A stretch of 5,222 nucleotides of DNA from JABEVB01 sp049965775 (GTDB lineage Bacteria > Planctomycetota > Phycisphaerae > WQYP01), in assembly GCA_049965775.1 (NCBI GenBank), contig JBMFVX010000172.1, positions 1 through 5,222 of the forward strand. The letters run 5' to 3'. The translations under genes were made by a program, and so were the position numbers. Shown here piece after piece: positions 1 to 4,203 of the stretch (the stretch's first letter is position 1; each line of letters begins with the position of its first letter). The notes beneath the pieces were generated by a model. The model saw nothing but the letters and a program-made list of their open reading frames with translations, ran no database searches and was not told the origin of the DNA.

Positions 1-2
1 AA

Positions 3-452
3 GTCGACAAACCCAAACCCATCGCGCAGATCCGCAAGACGCTTCCTGAAGTCGTTGCCAAAATAGATGCTCTGCTGGAAACTTGTAGCGACCGGGAAGT
101 TGCCGCAGAACTCAATGCATTAGGCCATCAGAACTGGCGGGGCGAGACCTTCACCGCCAAGAAGGTGACCAGCTTGCGCAATGCTTACCGCCTCGTCAGC
201 CGCCATGATCGGCTGCGCGCCCGAGGTATGCTGACAGCTCATGAGGTGGCGGCCCAACTGAAAGTGTGCGCGACGACAGTACATGATTGGGGCCGTGTGG
301 GCGTACTGCAGGTGCATCGGTACGGTAATGACCGGCGTTGCTTATATGCGCCCCCAGGCGACGTTGTTGTAGTAAAAGGACAAGGCGGACGATACGGTGC
401 TGTGCCGCCGAGGCTTATTCCTGTGCAATCTACTGAACAAGGTGCAATCTGA
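3..452 (+). CDS. C-terminal part of a recombinase family protein (large serine recombinase type), cut by the window edge
   Basis: The frame is open from the left edge to TGA at 450-452, giving about 149 residues, so the real start lies outside the window; the first internal ATG (228) is far inside the domain. Visible are a helical stretch SDREVAAELNALGHQNWRGE (about residues 29-48), then FTAKKVTSLRNAY and SRHDRLRARGMLTAHEVAAQ, which leads into a MerR/excisionase-like helix-turn-helix (LTAHEVAAQLKVCATTVHDW), and finally NDRRCLYAPPGD. From memory this order of motifs is typical of the C-terminal end of ~600-700 residue serine recombinases of proteobacterial mobile islands, where it lies downstream of the resolvase and recombinase domains. 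The catalytic serine domain is not in view, so the assignment rests on tail motifs only. The ending (VQSTEQGAI) looks natural. The gene converges on the istA remnant, which begins within about 7 bases of its stop. Confidence 0.68.
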   Translation, partial: VDKPKPIAQIRKTLPEVVAKIDALLETCSDREVAAELNALGHQNWRGETFTAKKVTSLRNAYRLVSRHDRLRARGMLTAHEVAAQLKVCATTVHDWGRVGVLQVHRYGNDRRCLYAPPGDVVVVKGQGGRYGAVPPRLIPVQSTEQGAI

Positions 453-1229
453 TGCAGACGCCTTGTCTTTGGGTTTATAGGGGCGCGTCGGGAGGACTAC
501 GGACCCGTAGTGAGTGGCCAGATCCTGATAGCTGCGATTGACCTGCGGCTCATAGCGAGACGCCTTGGTAACGGCGGCTTTGAGGTTGTCGGGGACCAGT
601 AGTACGGGGGCTCCGCCAAAATACCGTAGCGCCCGCACATGGGAGTCCAGGAAGTCGCTGAGGCTCTGGCTCCATGTGGCTTCGCAATAGGTATAGCTGG
701 AAGCCCCCAGCACCGCTACAAAGATCTGGGCCTGGCGAATCTCGCCGGTGCCGGGGTCAATGACTGGCACCGTGGGGCCGGCATAATCGATAAAGAGCTT
801 GTCACCAGCCAAATGGTTCTGGCGCATACTGCGCTTGAGACGGCCTTTCCACGCCCGATAGTGGGTGCAGAACTGGGAATACTGATAAATACGTTGCTCG
901 TCATGCGCTGCCACATACTCTTCCCACAGCAACTGTAGGGTCATCCCCTTGCGCCGCATCTCCGTGTGGATGGCCGCAAAATCCGGCATCACCGGTGCCG
1001 TCACAGTGGCGGACCGATGGCTGGGGAAAAGCAGTGCTTCCAGTTTTGCCGGGTCCATTTCGGGTGGCAAAGGCCATGAGACACTGGCCTGTTCGGCCTT
1101 CTGCAAATATTTGCCAACAGCTCCCTTAGAAAGACGGCAGGCCTGCGCAATTTGCCGCTGGCTGAAGCCTGCGGCATGTAAACGGATTACTTCTTGAATT
1201 GCTCTCATGGTCATCCTCGGTGTGGGCAT
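342..1229 (-). pseudogene. istA: istA, IS21-family DDE transposase, truncated before the catalytic Glu
   Basis: The chosen start is ATG at 1229-1227 (MPTPRMTMRAIQEV), because AGGAGA lies about 7-8 bases upstream (near 1236-1241); the frame is open back to 1319, but those codons fall in the leader. Residues 8-45 form the N-terminal helix-turn-helix (RAIQEVIRLHAAGFSQRQIA...LSKGAVGKYL). The rve-type core follows, with the first catalytic Asp in DKLFIDYAG (D148) and the second in LLVPDNLKAAV (D214). The conserved block YEPQVNRSYQDLATHYG...RPYKPKDKA ends at residue 257 (position 459). In the family this block runs straight into KVE, which carries the catalytic glutamate; here it changes to SASDC and about 38 foreign residues to the stop at 342, antisense to the recombinase tail. 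A full IstA is roughly 500 residues. Half the protein and an active-site residue are lost, so it should be inactive; a DNA-binding product that interferes with related copies is conceivable. Confidence 0.85.
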
Positions 1230-1379
1230 CCCTGATCTCCTGTAAAAAGAGCCAAGGATGCCGTTTAAGCCAATGAATGACCAGAATGTTTTCTTTTCGC
1301 CAAGGGGAAACCGGGACACCGTTCCGGCATCGTGGGCAGTGATTCCGGCATCGTGGGCACCGATTCCGGAAAATCCACA
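459..1379 (-). mobile_element. IS21-family remnant: left end plus 5' half of istA; istB and right end missing
   Basis: The element reads on the - strand. Its proposed outer tip is TGTGGATTTTCC at 1379, followed inward by repeated GTGCCCACGATGCCGGAAT motifs, a ~90-bp leader and istA. IS21-family elements are normally ~2-2.5 kb, with istA (transposase) and istB (AAA+ helper) and repeated transposase-binding sequences at each end. Here only ~0.9 kb remains. Recognisable istA sequence stops at 459, next to the stop of the recombinase gene, so a deletion or recombination removed the distal half. With no istB and an incomplete istA the fragment cannot move itself, although its end sequences could still be used by a related intact copy. 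The exact tip is inferred from the TG start usual for the family. Confidence 0.8.
1311..1360 (-). repeat. IS21 left-end iterons, two clear copies and one degenerate, ~21-bp spacing
   Basis: On the - strand GTGCCCACGATGCCGGAAT begins at 1360 and CTGCCCACGATGCCGGAA at 1339, 21 bases apart. A weaker relative, GTGTCCCGG, begins at 1319, 20 bases further in. They sit just inside the proposed tip of the IS21 remnant and upstream of istA, where this family carries multiple transposase-binding repeats. Confidence 0.75.
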
Positions 1380-1393
1380 AAAGTGCCCACGAT
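1350..1393. repeat. Perfect 11-bp inverted repeat at the junction of the two iteron arrays
   Basis: ATCGTGGGCAC at 1350-1360 is the exact reverse complement of GTGCCCACGAT at 1383-1393, with a 22-base centre. It arises because the innermost iterons of the two arrays face each other head to head. The centre holds the proposed IS21 tip (TGTGGA on the - strand from 1379) and four bases, 1380-1383, before the TG at 1384. Confidence 0.8.
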
Positions 1394-1474
1394 CAATCGT
1401 AATGGCTGCCCACGATCAATCGGAATCACTGCCCACGATCAAACGGAATGGGTGCCCACGATGCCCCGGAATAC
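1383..1474 (+). repeat. Four tandem 23-bp iterons of IS21-end type, oriented away from istA
   Basis: Copies start at 1383, 1406, 1429 and 1452, exactly 23 bases apart with no intervening spacers. Each opens with G/C-TGCCCACGAT. Copies 1 to 3 continue CAATCGTAATGG, CAATCGGAATCA and CAAACGGAATGG; copy 4 continues GCCCCGGAATAC, which is closer to the istA-side iterons. The core matches the repeats at 1311-1360 but points the other way and has a different period. The likely identity is the other end, or the end of a second copy, of the same or a sister IS21-family element. The array also encodes the last codons and the stop of the neighbouring DUF4338 frame on the - strand. Confidence 0.85.
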
Positions 1475-2109
1475 GCAAACATCGGCAGATTCCAATGCAG
1501 AGGTGGAGGAATGCGGGTCAGATCGGTGCGCGCCTGGGGAGTGAAGGGATAGACGAGTACCCGTTTGCGCTGGCCATGGTAGGTGTATCCCTTGCCTCCG
1601 GGGTTGCGGGAAAACCCCCGGGTCCAGCCCACATCGATCCAGTTGGCGGCCCGGTAGCAGGTGCCTCGGAATCGTGGGACTTCGACAAAGGTCTCGGCCA
1701 GGACAATGGAATGGCCGTAGGCGGCCTGCCAGTCTGAGGAGAGTCGGCGGAGATTCAGGGACAGGATCCGGGAGGCGAGATTGGGGAACGATGCGTCGGG
1801 CAGGACCAGAAACCGGCCGTTATTGGCAATCAGGTGCAGGCGCTGCGCCAGAAGGGGGCCAGACCAGCCGATCCAGTCGTCGCGAGCGGCACAGTGCAGT
1901 ACGCCGGACTGCCAACCCAGCAGGGCCACCCAACGCTCCTCTATCGTGGCTACATAGCGCAGGGTTTGGCCCGCCAGGGTGCGAAATCCCCGATAGTGAT
2001 GGGCGCGAAGCAGCGTGTTCCAGCGTTCCAACTCGCTGGGCACAATGGGCCGGACCTGCACGCGTCGCAGGTCCATACGCTGTTGTTCGGTGATTGGTGG
2101 GGCCGTCAT
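1426..2109 (-). CDS. DUF4338 (DruA-like) domain protein with a chimeric C-terminus
   Basis: The 227-residue product starts MTAPPITEQQ. Family hallmarks seen are RPIVPSELERWNTLLRAHHYRGF (residues 20-42), RYVATIEERWVALLGW (51-66), an AARDDWIGWS block, the strongly conserved NNGRFLVLP...PNLASRILSLNLRRLSSDW region (about 96-117), LAETFVE (128-134), GTCYRAANW (139-147) and RKRVLVYPF (171-179). The family is known through DruA of the Druantia anti-phage system, but many members stand alone or near transposases, and its biochemical activity is not known to me. The conserved domain seems complete through about residue 185. The last 17 residues (FAYSGASWAPIPFDRGQ) are read from the IS21 iterons, so the native tail was replaced. 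No strong ribosome-binding site precedes the ATG; a possible promoter lies so close that a near-leaderless message is likely. No partner gene is visible, and the defence role is only inference. Confidence 0.82.
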   Translation of the reverse strand: MTAPPITEQQRMDLRRVQVRPIVPSELERWNTLLRAHHYRGFRTLAGQTLRYVATIEERWVALLGWQSGVLHCAARDDWIGWSGPLLAQRLHLIANNGRFLVLPDASFPNLASRILSLNLRRLSSDWQAAYGHSIVLAETFVEVPRFRGTCYRAANWIDVGWTRGFSRNPGGKGYTYHGQRKRVLVYPFTPQARTDLTRIPPPLHWNLPMFAYSGASWAPIPFDRGQ

Positions 2110-2116
2110 GCCCCAA

Positions 2117-2145
2117 GGTATACAGGATCGGTTGGACTTTGTCCA
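2117..2145 (-). promoter_or_regulatory. Possible promoter with an overlapping palindrome upstream of the DUF4338 gene
   Basis: On the - strand TGGACA (2145-2140) and TATACC (2122-2117) are separated by 17 bases, a fair sigma-70-like match. The -35 hexamer lies in the palindrome TGGAC-TTT-GTCCA (2133-2145), with outer GGAT/ATCC blocks, which could be an operator. The predicted start of transcription would be about 0-5 bases before the ATG at 2109. This is pattern matching only. Confidence 0.3.
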
Positions 2146-2170
2146 GTATCCGGCCAGTTACCTTGTCAGA

Positions 2171-2614
2171 TCAGTTGGGTAGTTCCCGGAGAAGCCGAAG
2201 CCCTGCCCTCCAGAGTCGCTGGTCGGTCTCCCGAATCAGGCGGGCGACCGTCAACACGGGCATCTCCCGCACCATCGCCATGACCAAGGCATCAAAGAGC
2301 AGCGTGAATCCCGATCCTTCCCGCGCCCAGGGCGCGGGGACCAGGTGAATGCCATGCTCGGGGCACTGCACACGCGGTACTCGGGCGTGCAAGTAGGCCG
2401 CATGCTGGAAGAAGTCCAGGTGGCGCCAGACCTTCTCCTGGGTGTCATAGACCGGGCAGTCCTGGCCGCAGATCGGACACGGAAAACGACTGCCCTTGGG
2501 AAAGTTCATATACAGATCCAGCCGCTTTTCCTCCACCATAAACCGCACATCATCCACCGCCCACGGCGGCACCAAACCCAAAGCCAGTGTGAAGAGTTGC
2601 TGCCCTTGATCCAT
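2171..2614 (-). pseudogene. ISL3-family transposase, N-terminal fragment
   Basis: The start is ATG at 2614-2612 (MDQGQQLFTLALGL), preferred over the frame's earlier ATG at 2641 because GAGGG lies about 6-10 bases upstream of 2614. Residues 1-136 match the ISL3 pattern: an N-terminal segment (PPWAVDDVRF), then the zinc ribbon with C46-P-I-C49, C53 and C84-P-E-H-G, the linker VYDTQEKVWRHLDFFQHAAYL, and the helix-turn-helix-like VREMPVLTVARLIRETDQRLWR. Conservation stops at RLWR (position 2207); the following 11 residues AGLRLLRELPN belong to the junction. A full transposase is ~400 residues, with the DDE catalytic domain downstream of this point, so all catalysis is lost. The fragment keeps the zinc-ribbon DNA-binding part only. 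Confidence 0.85.
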
Positions 2615-2686
2615 CGCTACCCTCAGATCGCTGCCAACCATAGGCCACTATCGTACCACCCAACCCACTCAAAACATCGAGGAGCC
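2207..2686 (-). mobile_element. ISL3-family remnant: outer terminal repeat plus 5' third of the transposase gene
   Basis: Reading on the - strand, the piece starts at 2686 with GGCTCCTCGATGTTTTGAGT, which resembles the GGCTCTTC-like ends of ISL3-family elements. It continues through a ~70-bp leader into a transposase that is cut at about 2207. A complete element would be ~1.3 kb. The distal end is missing, so no flanking duplication can be tested; 8 bp is usual for the family and the bases just outside are TTAATCTC (2687-2694). ISAfe1 of Acidithiobacillus ferrooxidans is a known ISL3-family element and may be a relative, but this is not proven here. Confidence 0.78.
2660..2686 (-). repeat. 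Outer terminal inverted repeat of the ISL3 remnant
   Basis: The - strand from 2686 reads GGCTCCTCGATGTTTTGAGT and then GGGT. The GGCTC-TTCG-like start and its position ~70 bases before the transposase ATG support a family terminal repeat. The matching right repeat is not in the window, so the inner boundary is approximate. Confidence 0.55.
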
Positions 2687-2877
2687 TTAATCTCGTCTTC
2701 GTTTTTGCTATTACTCTGATAGTGTGTTACATATTCTTTAAAGAAATCAAAAGTTTTTAGCCAGACTTTAAATAAAGCCGAAAATTATATGGTAGGTAAA
2801 CAGACTCCCCAGAAATTCCTTCCAATCGCGGAGTTGCTATAATTCAGCTCATGTTATAATAGAGTTTCGCACTATAG
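2687..2877 (+). promoter_or_regulatory. AT-rich strip between IS elements with two TATAAT boxes
   Basis: No credible gene is seen here. The composition is clearly more AT-rich than the flanks, so this is probably surviving non-IS backbone sequence. Two perfect TATAAT hexamers read on the + strand at 2838-2843 and 2855-2860. For the second, TTGCTA at 2834-2839 (15-base spacer) is a short-spaced -35 candidate. A perfect 12-bp palindrome TTCTTTAAAGAA lies at 2734-2745. The IS3 left end begins about 18 bases after the second box, so a promoter here would read into the IS3 transposase genes. It may once have served a gene now separated from it. Confidence 0.4.
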
Positions 2878-2911
2878 TGGTCCCCATATTTGAGACAGTG
2901 GTTTAAGCTTG
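2878..2911 (+). repeat. IS3 left terminal repeat
   Basis: TGGTCCCCATAT begins at 2878, and the repeat includes GACAGT and GTTTAAGCTTG. The blocks CCCCAT, CAGT and GTTTAAGCT recur in inverted orientation at 4161-4203. The orfA ribosome-binding site follows within 15 bases. Confidence 0.65.
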
Positions 2912-2932
2912 TTGTCTGGCGAGGAGAAGACG

Positions 2933-3226
2933 ATGAGCGCAGCGAAACGGAAAGTGTATGGGGCGGCATTCAAGGGCAAGGTGGGGCTGGAGGCGATCCG
3001 GGGACTGAAAACCATTAATGAGATTGCCCAGGAGCATGGCGTGCACCCGGCGCAGGTGGGGCAATGGAAGAAGGCTATCCAGGAGCAGGTTAGCACCTTA
3101 TTTGAGGGCAAACGTGGCCCACAGCCGGTAGATGCCTACAGCGAGCCGGAACGCCTCTACAGTGAAATCGGTCGCTTGAAGATCGAACTGGATTGGCTGA
3201 AAAAAAAGTCCGGAGTGTGCCCGTAG
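2933..3226 (+). CDS. IS3-family OrfA, helix-turn-helix protein
   Basis: The 97-residue product starts at ATG 2933 with a strong GAGGAGA (2921-2927) six bases upstream; the frame is open from 2909 through a TTG that lacks this signal. Residues 9-50 carry the HTH_Tnp_1-type DNA-binding domain: VYGAAFKGKVGLEAIRG, then TINEIAQEHGVHPAQVGQWKK. The C-terminal part (about 72-92, RLYSEIGRLKIELDWLKKK) has the leucine-zipper heptad pattern by which OrfA and OrfAB proteins of this family multimerise. OrfA binds the element ends and usually represses or modulates transposition. The reading frame ends at TAG 3224-3226 just after an A8 run, where a -1 slip joins it to orfB. Expression could come from the terminal-repeat region or from the TATAAT boxes upstream of the element. 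Confidence 0.93.
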   Translation: MSAAKRKVYGAAFKGKVGLEAIRGLKTINEIAQEHGVHPAQVGQWKKAIQEQVSTLFEGKRGPQPVDAYSEPERLYSEIGRLKIELDWLKKKSGVCP

Positions 3227-4101
3227 AGGCCCGGCGGGTTTGGATAGTGCCGGATCAGTATGTGTCCATTCAGCGGCAGTGTGGATTGGCAGGTGTTGCC
3301 CGTGCCACGGTTTATGTTCAGCGACAGGAGAGGCTGCCCAGCGCTGCTGATAAGGTGCTCATGGATTTGCTGGACGCGCAATACACAGAGACGCCTTTTT
3401 ATGGGAGTCGCCGGATGACAGCACTGCTCCGGAAACGGGGGTTTATGGTCAATCGCAAAAGAGTACAGCGACTGATGCGCACCCTAGGTTTGGTGGGCAT
3501 GGCACCGGGGCCGAATACCAGCCGACCCCATCCAGAACACAAGATCTATCCGTATCTGTTGCGGGGTCTGGTGATTGATCATCCCGGCCAGGTCTGGAGT
3601 ACGGATATTACCTACGTTCGGCTACTCCACGGGTTTGTGTATCTGGTGGCCATCATTGACTGGTACAGCCGTAAGGTATTGAGCTGGCGGATTAATAATA
3701 CCATGGAAGCGGATTTCTGCGTAGCCTGCCTGGAAGAGGCACTGCAACGCTATGGAGCACCAGAGATCTTCAACACGGACCAGGGCAGCCAGTTCACCTC
3801 TGAGGCCTTTACAGGTGTGCTTCAGGCGCATGATGTACGGATCAGTATGGATGGCCGCGGCCGGGCCTTGGACAACATATTTGTGGAACGGCTCTGGCGC
3901 AGCGTGAAGTACGAGGACATCTATATAAGGGGCTATGGCAAGGTGCCGGAACTGATGATCGGGCTGACCGCCTACTTTGAGTTCTACAATGGTCGCCGTC
4001 TGCACCAGTCTCTCGGTTATGCTACACCGGATCAGGTTTATCTGACCGGCCAGGGCGGCGGGGCCTGTATTGTGGACAAGTATCCAAAGATCGCAGCGTA
4101 G
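3193..4101 (+). CDS. IS3-family OrfB, DDE transposase catalytic subunit
   Basis: The frame is open from a TTG at 3193 to TAG at 4099-4101 (302 residues), but there is no ATG or clear ribosome-binding site there; the gene is most likely read as an OrfAB fusion by -1 frameshifting. A helix-turn-helix segment (YGSRRMTALLRKRGFMVNRKRVQRLMR, about 70-96) precedes the integrase core. The catalytic triad is intact: D138 in VWSTDITYV, D196 in FNTDQGSQFTS and E232 in DNIFVERLWRSVKY, with 35 residues between the last two as expected for IS3. The C-terminal YFEFYNGRRLHQSLGYATPD motif is also present. The fused OrfAB would be 389 residues, normal for the family. It cuts and joins the element ends through a circular intermediate, in the family's copy-out-paste-in route. 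No internal stop or frameshift is seen, so it should be active. Confidence 0.94.
   Translation: MAEKKVRSVPVEARRVWIVPDQYVSIQRQCGLAGVARATVYVQRQERLPSAADKVLMDLLDAQYTETPFYGSRRMTALLRKRGFMVNRKRVQRLMRTLGLVGMAPGPNTSRPHPEHKIYPYLLRGLVIDHPGQVWSTDITYVRLLHGFVYLVAIIDWYSRKVLSWRINNTMEADFCVACLEEALQRYGAPEIFNTDQGSQFTSEAFTGVLQAHDVRISMDGRGRALDNIFVERLWRSVKYEDIYIRGYGKVPELMIGLTAYFEFYNGRRLHQSLGYATPDQVYLTGQGGGACIVDKYPKIAA
3200..3208 (+). promoter_or_regulatory. Programmed -1 ribosomal frameshift site (A8 run) joining orfA and orfB
   Basis: Frame-0 codons are CTG AAA AAA AAG, so the heptamer A-AAA-AAG lies at 3202-3208, the classical IS3-family slippery sequence. A -1 slip makes GTC (3208-3210) the next codon, in the orfB frame. 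OrfA would otherwise end six codons later at 3226. The GC-rich sequence just after the run (3218-3238) contains CCCG and CGGG segments that might form a stimulatory stem; this last point is inference. Confidence 0.8.
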
Positions 4102-4160
4102 CCGTGACTCCTGGATGATTTGGGGCAGCGCCATTCCGCTGCAGTGGAAATAACCGGACC

Positions 4161-4203
4161 AGCTTAAACTCAATACTGTTTATTTAGAGATCACAATGGG
4201 GCA
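4161..4203 (-). repeat. IS3 right terminal repeat (imperfect)
   Basis: Read from 4203 on the - strand it begins TGCCCCATTGTGATC and goes on through AAACAGT to GAGTTTAAGCT. It matches the left repeat in CCCCAT, CAGT and GTTTAAGCT, with extra bases between them and a two-base gap near the tip. The tip position is uncertain by several bases. Confidence 0.5.

Larger units (their letters stand above)
2878..4203 (+). mobile_element. IS3-family insertion sequence, apparently complete
   Basis: The left end starts TGGTCCCCATATTTGAGACA at 2878 and the proposed right end finishes ...ACAATGGGGCA at 4203, so the element would be ~1.33 kb, normal for the family, with the usual TG...CA tips. Read outward-in, the two ends share CCCCAT, CAGT and GTTTAAGCT, but the right end carries roughly ten extra bases between the first two blocks. 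Inside are orfA and orfB in the family arrangement, overlapping in -1 phase. The 5 bases outside each proposed tip (TATAG left, TGGTG right) are not a duplication. Either the right tip is slightly misplaced or the flanks have recombined since insertion. Confidence 0.75.

Noticed and set aside
165..452. A separate small gene starting at 165 inside the recombinase tail
   Set aside because: The conserved recombinase motifs begin upstream of 165 in the same frame, so this is an internal codon of a longer protein.
1383..1474. CRISPR-like array (regular short repeats)
   Set aside because: The 23-bp units abut with no unique spacers, there are only four, and they share a core with the IS21 end beside istA. 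They are transposase-type iterons.
1674..2093. Long + strand frames across the DUF4338 gene (also 1258-1737 and 1834-2283)
   Set aside because: They lie antisense to conserved - strand proteins, have low-complexity translations and no ribosome-binding sites or recognisable motifs.
1426..2109. A Druantia anti-phage system
   Set aside because: Only the DUF4338 protein is present. The neighbours are transposase fragments, and no helicase or other dru gene is seen.
1517..2172. 8-bp direct repeat GTCAGATC at 1517-1524 and 2165-2172 flanking the DUF4338 gene, as a target duplication of a mobile unit
   Set aside because: One copy lies within the DUF4338 coding tail, no inverted repeats accompany the copies, and an 8-base match by chance across such a span is likely.
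4125..4142. GCAGCG...CGCTGC hairpin after IS3 orfB as an intrinsic terminator
   Set aside because: The stem is six base pairs and is followed by AGTGGAAATAA with no U tract, so there is no support for termination.
3622..4173. A 183-residue - strand frame opposite IS3 orfB
   Set aside because: It is the antisense shadow of a fully conserved transposase core and shows no recognisable domain.
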